NCBI RefSeq assembly: GCF_902686445.1
Contig: NC_062232.1
Location: 88,398,932 to 88,462,931, forward strand
Direction of reading: 5' to 3'
Source of the DNA: Sciurus carolinensis
Lineage: Eukaryota; Chordata; Mammalia; Rodentia; Sciuridae
Length of the DNA stretch: 64,000 bases
Below the pieces are notes generated by a model. That model made no database searches. It was not told the origin of the DNA and worked only from the letters and a program-made list of their open reading frames with translations. The translations under genes and the position numbers were made by a program. Shown one piece after another: positions 1 to 13,600 of this stretch (the stretch's first letter is position 1; each line of letters starts with the position of its first letter).

Positions 1-1245
1 GGTCCCTTTTAGGAGTGAATTGCTGATTTCTTGTCATTCCTGAAGTCCCATTCCTCCAGAAAGGCACCCACTTCACAAGTCACCTCCTAGGAGGACTTTG
101 AAGAACTTTCTGTTGGCAAACACACATGACTGTGTGGAGATAACATTGAAAACACTCACATGCTTTTAAAATGATAGTAAGGATGTGAAATTGATGCCAA
201 ATGAGTACTGATAGTATGGCAGGCAATCCAGTATTTGAGTGGTAGCTCCTGTTGTCCAACAGCACTTTCAAAGTTTTTTCCAGACTTGACAAAGTTTGTG
301 GGGGTTGTTTAGGAGAAAGGTCAGTCACACCAAAAGTACAAAGAGAAGATTTGTACTTTTGATACCTCTAAGACTATTGATTTCTGGAATTACCCAGTGG
401 GATGCAAGAGAATGGATCAGCATGCCCCACATGGGATGATCCTGTGAAGACTTCCTTGGTTTAAAAGCACTCACTGCCTCAAGTTAAAGCTCAAGTTTAT
501 TTTCTAGGAAGAGAAAAACATTCAGCCACATACCTGAATTTTTTTTTCACACACCTGAATTTGTACTAGTTTATCATTTTAGCCCTAAAAGGAATCAGAA
601 GAGATGAGAGTTAGTGAGTTTAAAAACCAGAACAGCAATTCAGAGACAATAGATACTGAAATTTGGGGAACCAGGGGAACTTTCTAAGTTGCATATGCAT
701 CCTTCAACTGAATAATTCAACAGTTTCAAAGATGAGGAAGTAGAAATCAAGAAAAAAGGCAGACAGGATGAGAAAGATGGTGACATCCTCCTGTTTGCAA
801 TTCCAGAGGCATATCGTGGTTAATTTTACTCCTCTGTGTGTAATAATAAACCAATATGTTCTCAAGTGTCACTTTCTCACTCCCCAAGAGACTTGCCCAA
901 CTCAGCACTGTCTGGGGAGGGGGGTTCAAAGGAGCCAGTGAGAACACCCATGGGCAGAGGCCAACAAGTCCAAGACCTCCTGGAGTGTAAGAATAGGATC
1001 TTGATGACTGTTTTGGTATCAGGAATGCTGCCAAGCAACGGTGCAGAGTGAAAAACCCAGTCAAGAGGAAATGAATTTCCACGTTGTTTGGAGGGATATT
1101 CGTTACATAAGTGAACAATTTCCTGATCATGAGGGCAGTTAAACATTGTGTGGGATTGTGGAACACTCTTCCTTGGAAATTCCTGTTAGTGTGGGCTGGC
1201 TTTAGCATTTTCCTATCAAAAAAAATATGAGACTCATTTTATAGT
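1..1245. other. Intergenic sequence, nothing recognised
   Basis: AT-rich, no supported exon or RNA gene. Short open frames here show no recognisable domain. In human this side of MORC4 leads tail-to-tail to CLDN2, but no claudin coding sequence is present. 870-1200 is somewhat richer in GC and unassigned. Confidence 0.5.
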
Positions 1246-1247
1246 GT

Positions 1248-1395
1248 AATGGCAAAGAGCTTGGACTCTGGAACTAGACAAACCTAGATTTTACACTTCT
1301 CTACACTTTAGTTTCCTCATCTGTAAAATGGGGATAATACCTGCCTCTTGGTATGGTAAAGGCATAGAGTAAGTTCTAACACATGGTTAACTGTT
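1248..1395 (+). repeat. MIR SINE
   Basis: Contains the MIR core: agagcttggactctgg, then tttcctcatctgtaaaatgg and ggataat. Confidence 0.9.
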
Positions 1396-2317
1396 ATAAT
1401 CTAAGCATACCTGGGATCTAAAGGGGAGTGCCAGTCATACCAAAATGTGTTTATCTTGGATGTGGGGGCAGATGGTAAAGTGTATTTTCTACCATGGTTT
1501 TGAATCTACATTTAGTAAGTAAAGTCTTTCCCAGGTCAAAATGTCTCAAGATTCTTCTTCAAAGTCTAAGTACCCTGAAGTCCTTGGATGGGCTTCTACT
1601 GTTAAGATTCTGTTAACAACAACAAAAAAAAGATTCTATTAACAGAAGCCAGGGGAAAAGCAGACTTGAGAAGGTGGAGAAAACAGACCATGATGGCTCT
1701 TTTACCTTTATCAAGATCTGTAAGAATCTGGGCTGGAACAGAATCATGATTCACCATATCCCAGAGCTAGAGGAAACTTCATTCCAAGGGAACTGCAGAG
1801 TGGGGTTAATTTTCTAAACTTAAGGACAACTGGGGCGATTTCAACAGTCATTTTCTTAAATTTTAGCTTCCCAAACCTCGTTAGGCAGATTCAGCATAGC
1901 CTAACTCTTGCCAGTATTGCCAAGTCCTTGGTTCATTCTGTTCCTTATCCTCCAAATTGGGTAATTCACTCTTTGTCAAATACTTGTGGGTGTTCTTGTA
2001 CCTTGTGACTGTTTATACTTTTCCCAGTAACTGGTAAACTCTCTACCTTTCCAATTCTTCTGGGTTTCCAGGGAGACCAGACCTTTGGAGAACACGTTAC
2101 TCAGTTCCTGCCTAAATTTACCTTGTCTGCCCCTGAGAACACAATGGGCAGCTGTATGGCAGGTGTTTGGCATGTAGAAAGTATCCAAAATATTTTTCCT
2201 GTTTTATCTAAAAGTAGTTTGGGCATTTCTGGTGGTTCACATAAAAACTTTGGGTTTAGGGATGGAGCCAAGCAACAAATTTCATCTGCAGATTTTATTT
2301 TCCATTAAAAAATGGGG

Positions 2318-2520
2318 CTGGGGTCAGGCACAGTGGTGCATGCCTGTAATCCCAGTGACTCAGGAGGCCAATGCAGGAGGATTGCATGTTAGAGGCCAGT
2401 CTCAGCAACTGAGTGAGGCCCTGAGCAACTTGGGGAGACCCTTTCTCAAAATGAAAAATAAAAGGTGCTGGGGATATAGCTCAGTGGCAGTGCACACTTG
2501 GGTTTAATCAACAGTGCCAA
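2318..2520 (+). repeat. B1-dID-like dimeric SINE
   Basis: Left B1/7SL-like unit (cagtggtgcatgcctgtaat), an A-rich linker, then an ID-like unit (gctggggatatagctcagtgg). Confidence 0.85.
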
Positions 2521-2534
2521 AAGAACAAACCAAA

Positions 2535-3640
2535 AAAAGGGGGGCCTGGGGGCAGTACCACATGTATTTAGGATGTATAAGGCCTGTTCAATCTCCAGCA
2601 CCAAAATAAGAAAATGAATGCTATTTATGTCTTATTAATGACTAAAGTTTTCATATGCCCAAGACTATCTCAGTTCTTCTTTTGATTACTGTAAAGCATG
2701 TGCTCTCACTTTGGTTCAAATGTATAGTTCCCAAATATTCTGTCAGCCTACTATAAATCATGAGTTAGGGCTGTCCTCATCATGAGGCATAAATCGTTTT
2801 TTGAGGCAATCACACTTGGCTTAGCCTGAGCTCACACCCAGCATTCCTGAGCAGACCTCTATGCTTAACTCCTCATGTAGCATTACTGAAAGGGGTTTTA
2901 ATTCACAATATGGAATTCTGAAAGATGTTCTATCTTGAGATTGTCTTTGGGACTAAGAACCTGCCAATTATGCCCCTACCTGTAAATTTTCAGCCCAGAT
3001 AATTTACAATTACTAACAGGCAGCAAATCCTCCTGACTCCTTGTGCCACAAAGTCTCTGGTCTAGGCACCTTTCATCCAACAAATAAATACTGACCTCCT
3101 AACGTGTCCTTGGAACTTGTTTCCTTGAGACTTGTTCTGCCTGATCTTTGCTTATGTATACCTCTTCTTTCTTCACTTGAAATAAACTAAGACAATTCTT
3201 GAAAAAATCGAAGCCTCAGATTTTTTTTTCTTTTGGTTCTTCCTCTCAAATCTCGTCTCTATAGCTTTCTCCAGGGTTTATTCTATAGTCCTTAGCATTT
3301 AAAATGGCACAATAACGAATGCCTTTTATATAATATTCAGAAAATTTGTGGTAAAGAACACCCATATTCCTTTCCTCCTTTGGCAGCCTTTCTAATCATT
3401 CACGACATAGATTAGCTAAAGAGAAACAGTAGGCCACTCACTCCGATCACTGCTGCCCCAATACCTGAGCAATATATTGTCTAAGTCTTTTAGTTTACTG
3501 CCCAGGATTGTTATCTACCTCACTCATGCTGTATTTATCCAACCTTGTCTATAAATGGGGCACTGTTTTACATCCCTGGGGGATAGGGAGATCTGAACAA
3601 AACACAGTTCCAATCAAAAACTCATTTGTTAGCAATCGTT
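2535..3640. other. Intergenic, mostly unassigned; possible LTR ending near 3210
   Basis: Two AATAAA motifs (3081, 3181) and a pyrimidine-rich stretch near 3150-3240 suggest an old LTR, but no terminus could be fixed. 2535-2600 may be an ID relic. Confidence 0.3.
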
Positions 3641-4760
3641 TATTGATTACTATATCCTAGGTACTATGATAAGAAGTAGGATACAGTGGTTGACAAAAAC
3701 AGGCAAAACCCTTCCCATCATGCAACTTATCATTAAAGGAGTCATATGGGGATCATGTGTGTTGTGTTCACCACTGCATATCTTGCAGCACACAGTAAGT
3801 ACCCAATAAATACTTGTTGGATGGAAGTATGTGACTGAATATGCAATTATAAATTGTGAGCAATGATATGAGTTGGGAAAAAACCAGGAAACATTTAGAG
3901 AAAAAAGGAAGGCCTGTCTGAGGAAGTGACATACCAAGACCTAAAGGATGAGGAATAGCTAGCCTTGCCAAGAATGGAGATACAAGTATTCCAGAAGGAA
4001 CAGTAGGGGTAAGTAAGTCTCAGGAGAGGGAACAGTATGGGTACAAGCCCTGAGGTACATAAGAGCTTAACATGCTTTAGTGGGAAGACCACAGTGAACC
4101 AGGGTAAAAGTGGTGTGGGATAAAAGGGTTCTCAAGACAAATAAAAGAAGCACAGTAGTCTTATAGGATGTTGTAAGAGGTGTGGATTTTATTCTAAGTG
4201 CAATGAGAAGTTATTTAATGGCTTTAAATAGGGGTGTCACAAGATTTAATTTGCATTTCTTAAAATCACATTTCTAATGAAAATACAATTGTGGGAAGAA
4301 AAACAGACATAACAACTCCTATTAGAGTTGTTACAATCCATGGGAGATGGACTAAGGTAGCTATGGTAAAATGAAGAGTCAAGATATACTTTGGAACAGA
4401 AATGACAGACTTCTTGACAGACTGAATGTAGGGGATGAGAGAAGAGGAAAACTAAGAGTGACTTCCAGCTTTCTAGTTTAAGCAACTGGGTAGGAGGAGT
4501 TGCCATTTTCTAAGACAAGGAAAATTGAGGGGGAAGGAACAGTCCTGGAGTCTGTCACTGTTCATTTTTAACATGTTTTATTTGAAATGTCTGTGAGATA
4601 TGTAAGTATAAATGTCAAATAAGTGGTTGAATATTTGAATCTGAAGCTATCTATTATGGAAGACTAGACAAGGAAGTTTGTGGTAAGAGCCTAATAAATG
4701 ACATAAAACTTAAATATTCAAAGGGGAATGTCATGGCTAACTTGGTTAATCAAAGCAATT
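3640..4760 (-). repeat. L2 LINE fragment
   Basis: Resembles the reverse complement of L2: lattice of 'acagtggttgacaaaaacagg', 'gtggattttattctaagtgc', 'agttatttaatggctttaaa', 'tagtttaagcaactggg'. Family assignment by recognition. Confidence 0.65.
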
Positions 4761-4789
4761 TGTAGAAAAGAAGTTGGCATTTGAGATCC

Positions 4790-5180
4790 AAAATAAAGAT
4801 GATTAGGAAGAACATTCTAGGTAAGGGGAATGGAACAGCAAAGGTAGAGAAGGAGAAATCTTAAAGCATGTTTAGAAACTGAAAAAGAGTTCAGTTTGGA
4901 TGGAATATAGCTTGTGTTTGGAATGTTGGAAAGTAAGTCTAGAGAGAGTGGTTGAAGCCAGGTCACAAATGGTTTTGAGCACCATGCTAAGGAATTGGTA
5001 TTGCGTTCGGTGGGCAACTGTCAGCACTAGCAAATCTTTGAATAAAGGCAAGGCATGATAAAATTGTTAAAAGCCATTTAGTGATATTGAATAGGGTTGA
5101 CTGAGTGAGAATATGGGGCATGGTAGGCCAGTTAAGAATCTATTTCAATGGCAAATGTGAGAGATATTTGAAAGGAAGAT
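4790..5180 (-). repeat. Second L2-like fragment
   Basis: Repeats the same motif order as the preceding fragment (ggaacagcaaaggtagagaa, ggtcacaaatggttttgagc, gccatttagtgatattgaat), so it is a separate copy. Confidence 0.55.
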
Positions 5181-6057
5181 TATGATCATGTTAATCTAAC
5201 CTTTTCAATGTCTTGCTTCTACACTAGATCATGGACTCTAGTAAGGTTGTAAGACACGTCCCAATTTCTCCACAGTGGTATTTAACACTAAAGGGACCTT
5301 ATGCTGGTATGGTTTCATAATAAACAGGTAACACTTCATATTGTTCAAGGGAACTGACTCACACAGATAACTGTTGCCAGGAAAAAACATTGTGGGGTCG
5401 AGACCATGGGCTGTCAGGGAATGGGCCAGGGAGTTGACTGACAGCAAGTACTAGTTAGATTTTTCCATCTTTTTCCTTTTAAAGCCCAATGCCTGTCCTC
5501 CTTCCTACTTTGCCCCTCACTTGTCCTACAAACATCCATAAAGGCACAGCCTTCAATACTCTGAACTTTTCCTTCTACCAGATTCCTATTCCTATTATTA
5601 ATATTTGTACTGTCTTATGTTCTCCCAGCCCCCAAATAATAAACATATATCACTGAGAAAATGGTTGAATATGTTCCCTATCCCTCAGTAATATTTATAC
5701 TTAGACAAAACGAGGCCTTGACTATCATGATCCAAATATCCAACATGAAAATTAATCATGTGGCAAGCTGAGGTGAGGTAAGGTGGTATGATAATGGGCA
5801 GGGATATCTTTAAGTACTCATCCTAATGGTGAAGTCTGGCTCTGGCCTTCTTTCCCATGTAGTCTCACTGGACTATCTATGATGGGCTTCCTTTCAAAGG
5901 AAGTAAAATAAGTTTGTAAAAGTCTTCTGAAGTACCTTTGCAGAAGAAAAACAGAATGAGTAGCCAATGTACTTTCTCTAGCTAATCCTTTTACTACTGC
6001 TTGAGACTACCTTGCTTTTATTATTTCTACACTTCCTATATTTTCACTGTTCATAAT
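5181..6057. other. Intergenic, nothing recognised
   Basis: Unique AT-rich sequence; one aataaa near 5638. No exon-like open frame with splice sites. Confidence 0.4.
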
Positions 6058-6140
6058 ATTTTTTTGGTGCTGGGGATCAAACCCAGGGCCTCATGCATGC
6101 TAGGCAAGCATTCTACCACTGAGTCACATTCCAACTCCTT
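6058..6140 (-). repeat. ID-type SINE
   Basis: Reverse complement of the ID body: tggtgctggggatcaaaccc then gctaggcaagcattctacca. Confidence 0.88.
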
Positions 6141-6738
6141 GATGTTTTTATGTGTTCTTTGTTACTGTCCTTTGAGGAGCACTTGGAACTCTTTGGAGAG
6201 AATGCACCATATAAATGTAATACAGCAATGAATTAACAAAACATTTCATTTTACATGAATATAAGCTTTACTCTTTTTGATACTATGAGGTCTACCCCTC
6301 ACACTGGGGTGAAGGGTACGTAGGTATATTCTGAGAGACATCAGACAGATCTCCCTACTGTAAAATAATTCCCCCAATACCTGAAATTCCACAATTTGGT
6401 GATATATATTTAAAATTGTTGAGCTTTGAAGATTTGTTTTTAAAGAATTCCTAATTAAAAAGCAAATACCACAGCAGATGGATAAGTAGGTAGGTAGATG
6501 GGTCATGATTTAATCTTGGTTCCCTTTACATTAACCCACCACTCCTACCTAAAACATTTTTCCCATTCTGGATTTTGTGTGTCTTTGTTCATGCTGTTCT
6601 TCCAGAGGTAATGCTAAATTTAACCTAAGTAATAAATGTAATATTACATATATTCACAGTCTCTCATTTGATACCCAAATCCAAGCCTAATTGTTCCTTT
6701 AAAAAATAATTCATTTTTTCAAATGTAAGAATAACAAG

Positions 6739-6744
6739 TTTATT
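6739..6744 (-). promoter_or_regulatory. Candidate MORC4 polyadenylation signal AATAAA
   Basis: Plus strand reads tttatt. It is the first canonical hexamer about 755 nt beyond the stop, followed (minus strand) by a T-rich stretch. A second possible signal lies at about 6017. Confidence 0.55.
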
Positions 6745-7445
6745 ATAGAAAATTTGAAAAAGGCAGGAAGATAGGAAGAAGAAAAAAATATCGACCATAA
6801 TCCTACCACCTAAGGACAGGCATTAACAGTATGGCTGTGCTCATTCTTTAAATCTTAGTTTAGGTTCCATTTCTGGAGCGATGCCTTCCTTGAGTTCCCT
6901 TCCCCTATTTCTATGTCATGTTTGTACCACTCACATGTACATACCATATAATTCGGTGTATAGTTAGGTAACTTGGTGTCTTGTGTTTCCAACTAGATTG
7001 TTAGAACTTTGGTAGGCTGAAACCATGAATACTTCAAAATTTATCAAGAAACACCAGGTATATTGGACCTAGTATTTGCTAACTTAACCAAAATGAATAT
7101 GAACCATTTCAGAAAGGATATAAAATAGGCCAAGTACCTAGGTCATGAAAATTACAGTTTTCTGGTCACCTAGCTTGGTGACTCTTGTTTTTCTTTTCCT
7201 GGACTCTTGAAAGTCTATTTAACTGGTTTCTCTGTCTACACCATAACTGAATAAGCAGTAGAATGATTAAGATCCAGGATTTAGTCAAAGATTCTCTACA
7301 TAAGGCATAAAGGTGACAGAGAGAGGGAGAAAGAAGTTTTTTGTGTGTGTTGGGAGGAAGAGAAAAGAGAAGAGAAGGGAGGGCAAGAGAAAAATAGAGA
7401 AGTATAGAAAAGAGTATATATAGTACACAGTCTGAAAAAAGAAGA

Positions 7446-7490
7446 ATATATATATATGTATATATATGTGTATATATATATATATATATG
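7446..7490. repeat. (TA/TG)n microsatellite
   Basis: Alternating TA with TG interruptions, within the MORC4 3'UTR just after the stop. Confidence 0.9.
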
Positions 7491-7499
7491 GTCTGGTGC

Positions 7500-7653
7500 T
7501 CAATCCAGTATGTGATTTGCCTCCAGCACTGTGTACAGGATCCCATCCACTTGTTCTGAGTCATACCCGATCTCACGAAGCTCCAAGTGAGGGAGGACAG
7601 AAGTAAGAAGATAGCTGACGTGGATACGCAGTCGCGTAAGCTTTGCCAAAGCC
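7500..7653 (-). CDS. MORC4: MORC4 exon 17 (terminal coding exon), residues 887-937
   Basis: Acceptor GTATGATACAG in CTATCATACAG context. It encodes [18 protein letters not shown] through VLEANHILD and the TGA at 7500-7502. Confidence 0.97.
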
Positions 7654-10600
7654 CTGTATGATAGAGTGAGGGGGCAGGAGAAGAGATGACATGAAGTCAT
7701 TAGCCAACATAATAAAATGAAGTCCCTTCAAAATGGGCCTACATTTCTCAACAATTGTTTCCATTAGCTAAAAGAAAGAAGAAAGCACAATGCCACCAAG
7801 CACAGGGAAATTAGGGCTGAGGCTTTCTAAGATGTAATTATCCAGTCTTTGGTGGCCTATGAATTAAGGCTTCCTCCCTTGTCTATGACCATTAACTGGG
7901 GTCCTAAGGGATGCTTCCCATTAGCACTCACAAGCTGATAACTAAACCCTAGTAATTAACCTTTCTAGGTCATCTCCCTCTGGGGTCCGGTAGGAGACCT
8001 GAGCCTTCCGTAGCACTTCCAGGTGTGTTTCTGTCTCCTTCAGTTTCTCTTGTAATTCTTGCTTTTCCTCTTTGGTTCTTTCTAGCTCAGCTTTCAGAAT
8101 CTGGAATTCAGCTTGGCGATAACCCATGTGTTTCTTGCTCCAGTATAACCCTTCTGTCTCCTGCGTACTATAGGTCACCAATTCATGTTGAACTTTCTTG
8201 AATTCAGAATGCCAGTGATTCCTCTCCTGTTCCAGCTCCTCCACCTGAAGTTCAAGAAACAGAAATTCAATGAACCCACATACTACTGAAAGCTTAAGAG
8301 AGTGCACAGAATTGTTCTTACTATATTCACCCTGTGATTCCATTATACATATTCCTCTTTCCTGTAATTATAGAAATTTCTTTTCAACCCTAAAATATGG
8401 GTGGGAAGCCCATATGGCTCACTCAATCTGAAACATACCACAGAATGGTACATTGACATATTTTGTTTACAGGCCTCAGAACATGAAACCATCAGAGCAC
8501 CAACACCCCATACCCTTGGTTACAAAGAGCTCTAATTCCTAGTGGTAAGATGTTGTCCAAACCTTTTGCTGGAACAAATTTCTTTCAGCCAAAACACGTT
8601 CCAATTTTTCTGTGGTTCTTTTCAATTCTTCCAGTTCTCTCTGGTTCTTCATCTTCGGTGTATTACGACCTCCGTTCTCCTCATAGCCTCTTCCTTTCTC
8701 CCCAATGGCTACAGCAGGTGTTGCAGCAGAGGCCACAGAAGAATAAGGCACTGGGTTCCAGGATTCAACAGTTTTTCTTCTCTCAGCAAGCTCCTCTCTG
8801 TTAAAAGGGATTAGCTGAATGGGGGCTCCCGAATCTCTAACACCTTTTGCAACACCAACAACAGCTACAAAAGGTCCCTTGTTCACTTCTTCTTTGTTTA
8901 TGCTTGTGCTACCTCTATTGGATTCTCCTCTATTGGATTCTTCTGCTACCAGTCTTGGCATCTGATCTTCTAAATCTTCAGGAAGCAGGGACCCTTGGCG
9001 CTGGTCTTGGGCCCCTGGATAAAGAACAGACACTTCCCTATTCTGTCCTGTATTCTTGCTTGCTTCTGGGTATTCTGGGAAAAGGCATGGTGGTGTACTT
9101 CTCTCAGAACTTGATTTATCATGACTGTTCTCCCCTTCTGGGTAGGCAAGAGCTGCCTCTACCTTCCTAAAAGAGCCAGGCATGGAATAATCTAGAGGAG
9201 ATGTCGCCATCTCATTCTGGAGCCTTCTTCGTTTCTCCACAGGTTCCTCACCTAGAATCCATTTGTATTTACTGTAAGAAGAAGAAATTAAATTGTAAGT
9301 GGTCATAACACATGTTAAGTATGTTCTTATGCTATGGAGCACTCTTCAAATTTTCCACATTAAAACTGCCTTTAGATGTCACTAACAGATTCTTTCATAA
9401 GAGAAACATATCACTAAACTATGGTTAAATCATTAAACTATGGTTTAGCAGTTATATTCCCTTTTTCTTTATGAAGTTACTCAGCCTCATGTATGTAATT
9501 AGAGTAACCAAAAAAATGAATCCCTTCATTCATGCAATCGGCTGAGTTAGTAACTTTTTAAAAGTATTTTTGAATTGTCAATAGACCTTTATTTTATTTG
9601 TTTATTTTTATGTAATGCTGAGGATCAAACCCAGTGCCTCACACATGCTAGGCAAGTGCTCTACCTCTGAGCTGCAACCCCAGTCCCAGAAACTGGTTTT
9701 AAGGGAGAGGTGAAATTGAAAGGTTTAAAAGGTCAGCATCTGGACAAAACAGGACTAGGCTGTGCTTGATAAAAATTCTAAAAATTAATTTGAAACTAAC
9801 CTGACTGAGAAGTTTCCTAAATGCAAGTACAGGAAGACAAACAAAAATATACACACAAAAGCCCCTAACAGAAGAACAGAATAAAAAGGTCATAAAAATT
9901 TACTTGTGTATGCAGAGAATAAAACAAGCTTGTTAATTTTGAAGTGCCACAAAACCTTCCATTATCAAAGAATTATGCACATTTTTATATTGCAACAGAA
10001 CACCATAAAATTGTTTTGCTAGCCAACTGGATTGTGGCTATTGCCCATTATTCACTTGTAAAAGTTAATTAAAACACAAGGCACTAGTCAGAAACAAAGA
10101 AAGTGAATTATCCAATTCTAGTCATTTCCCCATTGTGACAAAAACTCTTCTTGGTCAGGCACAAACAGGCACTCCCTCAGTTTTTCAGAGAAGTCCAGAA
10201 TGATAGCCTCAAATTACCTTTCATTTTTGGCTGCTGCTATAAGCACTAACAGTTGAAGCAAAACAATTGACACCAGAGAAATTCATAGGCAACTTTATAT
10301 CATGCAGCAGGATGGGAACCCCATTGTTGTCCTTATAATCACCCTCTCTCCAGTAACCAGAAAAATCAAAGTAAAAATCAACTTTCAAACTTCCTATGAG
10401 AAAGAATCAGGCATATTATTAGGCACATCATAGTACCTCAAGGTTGCCCACATATCTGCAATTTATGAGAACATCTGTAAGACATCCTAAACCTTAGCTT
10501 CTTATAATGCCCTGTATGTTCTTCAGAAATAAAAACTGGCCTGCCATCTCAATAGACCTTGTGTTGGCCTTAAAGGAAGAGCAAAAAGATATAGGGGCAT

Positions 10601-13600
10601 CCATATCTAAATATACATCCATATTTAAATATATATAAGGGGCACTAGAGATGGTCCATATAACTCTAGTACTGAGGAAGACAGCAAAACGTTGGCAGGA
10701 ATGAAGGAAATGCATACATAACAGTAGATAGCATTTTAACTAAGTTTTATGAAAGGCAATAAAAGTCATATTATTTGCCTTATCTTTATTTTTCCACCTT
10801 TAAGTGTTCTGTCCTTAACTATCATTTCTTCTGACCCTATATTCCTTCTTCTTAGTAACCCCATGCAACCTCTGGGCAATAACTTCCCTATTCTCTCAAG
10901 TCCTGAGATCTAGTATTGGATTTCCAAAAGCCTATCAACATGTTTTTCCCCTGGATGCCCACAGGTATCTTAGTATATATAAAATTGACTTTTCATGTTT
11001 ACCTTCAAACCTGCTCCTTCTCCTGTTTCCTACTTGTGTTACCACCACCAGACTGTAATTCTTTTAGAATTTTACAGTGATTTATACACTATGGCTTCCT
11101 CTGGTCTCTGGTTTCCTCTTCTTTCACTTCCAGATCACCCACTGCCATGTTAATCTTCCTGAAGCATTGCTCTCATTATGTTACTCGTCTATTTAAAACC
11201 TTTATTTGTGGCTTTCCACAACACAAATGCTCAAATGTCTTAGCTTGGTATTCATGCCTCTGTCACAAATCATAGGAAACATTATTCAGCACTTACTCTA
11301 TGCCAGACAGTGCGATAACTGTTCAACATGTATAGTTTCATCTAACTCTCCCAATAACCTTGAGGTAAGTGGTACTATCTCAATTGTTTTTTAAGCAGAT
11401 GCATAGGAAAAGGTTAAATAACTTTCTGAAGTTACCTAGTAAGTAGCAGAGCTGGAACATAATTTGGTCTAACTTCATCTCCTATTACCCACTTCACAAA
11501 CACCAGCCAAACTGAAAGTCCATGATTTCTTTTTTTAAACATATATTTTTAGTTGTTGTTGGATCTTTATTTTTTATTTATTTATATGTGGTGCTGAGAA
11601 TCAAACCCAGTGCCCCACACATGCTAGGCAAGCGCTCTACCACTGAGCCACAACTCCAGCCCCCATGATTTCTTATGCTGCTTCTTTTGATAAGAATGCC
11701 CTTGTCCTTCTTAATACTACATATTTAAAAGCAACTCAAATGCTACCTCTGATTTCCTAAAAAACTTTTTAGCACTCTCTTATAATATGTATTGATCACT
11801 GTACAATGTGTATGTACGCATCCTAGATAACCTATTCAAGAATAAAAGCAAAACATCCTTGACACAAGGGAAATTAATGAACAGTGCTAGACACAGATAA
11901 GGGAAAAAACCCTTTCATGTAAGTGGCCATCAAGAAAGAACTGTTATAAAAATGAAAGAAAAATAATTGGATTTTTACTTATTGCTTCTATACTTCTCTG
12001 GAAAGTCTGGCTCTTCCTCTAAGAACTAATTCTCATTCCAGACTTACTCATTTAGTAAAGATTAATTATGGGTTTTATATCCTAGGAATTCTTCTCCAAC
12101 TATGTGCTTTTTTCTCATTTTATTTCTTATTTTTGTCATAGTTCACCAAGGTCACTTTATATATACATTTTGATTTATTTACTCTTTTAAGTATTTTACA
12201 TTTTCTGACAAAAATAAACATATATTATGTTTCAGCTCTTTAAAATGCTTTCTGAGAGGTTTCTATATTGGACCACTATCAGCTTAGTATTTCCTAACCA
12301 AGACAGAGATGCTAAATTCAAATAAGGATACTTTATTTTTTTATTCCACATTTCCTACTATGCTTAAGGCACAATGATAGTCAAAAATAAGGACCAAAAT
12401 GTGGCTCCTTTACAGTGCATATGCACTCCTCATACTCAAGATGAAACATTTTAACATTTTTTCCGAAATATAAAGGCCATAAATCCACCCATTTAAAGCG
12501 TACAATTCAATGGTTTTAGTATATTAGAGTTGTATAACCATCACACAATCTAAGTTTAGAAAATTTATATCATCCCAAGAGAAACCTCTTACACATTAGC
12601 AGTCGCTCTCCACACTTCCACCTACTCCTTGGCAATCTAATTTATGTCTCTATATATCTGGAATAGGCAAACCTATTCTAGGTACTTCATATAAATAATT
12701 ATTTTGAGATTGGGTATTACTATATTGCCCAGGCTGGCCTTGAAATTGTGGGCTCAACTAATCCTACTATATCAACCTCCTGAGTAGTTGAGACTACAGG
12801 TATACATTGCCATGCCCAGCTTTTTGTGGTCTTTGGTTCACTTTTATTTTCTTTTAGTTTTTTTTTAAACAATGCTGGGGTTCAAACCCAGGGCCTTGCC
12901 CATGTTAGGCAAGCACTCTCACTTACCTACATCCCTAGCCTCTTTTATGGTTTTTGTATTTGTCTTCTTTCACTTAGTGATTTCAAGGTTCACACATGTT
13001 GCAGCAAGTATCCATATTTAATCGCTGCTATGTTGTGGGTAACATTTGAGTGGGTCTCCTAAAGGTTCATTTGCTGAAATTTAATCTCCATTGTGAGATA
13101 TTAAGAGGGTGAAAACACAATTCAGCTATGGTGTTTAGAGGTAGAGTTTTGGGGAGCTGATTAGGATTAGACAAGACAATTAGGGTCAAGCCCCCAGGAT
13201 TAAATATAAGTGGGTATAAAAGAGAGGGAGAGATCAGAGGATACAGATATAGACAGACCTGGGCACTCACTGTCTCTTGTCATGTGAGGGCCTGCACCAC
13301 CTCAGGACACTATCAGCAAGATGGCCTTTACTAGACCTGGTGTCATGCTGTTTGAACTTACAGCCTCCAGAACTAAGTTAAATAAACCTATTTTTATAAA
13401 GTTCCCAGCCCCAGGTATTTCATTATGATAACAAAAAACTGACTACTATAATACCTTTTATGGCTGAGTGATATTATATTGTTTGGATATTAATCTATTC
13501 ATCAGTTGATAGATATTTAGGTGGTTTCCTTTTTTTTTTTTTTGGTACTGAAGACTGAACCCAGGGGTGTTTTTACCAGTGAGCTACATCCCCAGTTCTT

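Larger units (their letters stand above)
6720..7499 (-). other. MORC4: Probable MORC4 3'UTR
   Basis: Sequence downstream of the stop to the first clear minus-strand AATAAA. It begins with about 45 nt of alternating TA/TG repeat (7446-7490) only some 10 nt after the stop. A weak L2-like match lies at about 6820-7080. The end is inferred from the poly(A) signal, not from transcript data. Confidence 0.6.
12430..13525 (-). repeat. Ancient L1M fragment, interrupted
   Basis: 'tacaattcaatggttttagt', 'gtatattagagttgtataac', 'ttcacttagtgatttcaagg' and, after an LTR insertion, 'ttttatggctgagtgatatt' follow L1M order. Interrupted by SINEs (12700-12945) and a MaLR LTR. Confidence 0.75.

Noticed and set aside
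747..1208. 153-codon open frame on the minus strand
   Set aside because: No domain, overlaps two other frames, no splice or promoter context; composition typical of chance.
1..7400. CLDN2 or another neighbouring gene in the left flank
   Set aside because: Human synteny predicts CLDN2 nearby, but no open frame shows claudin motifs; at most distal non-coding sequence could be present.
7166..7576. 136-codon minus-strand frame overlapping exon 17
   Set aside because: A shifted frame through the 3'UTR TA repeat (a run of YIYIYI residues); exon 17 is read in another frame.
8542..9170. Plus-strand frames opposite exon 15
   Set aside because: Shadows of the MORC4 coding strand with no independent signal.
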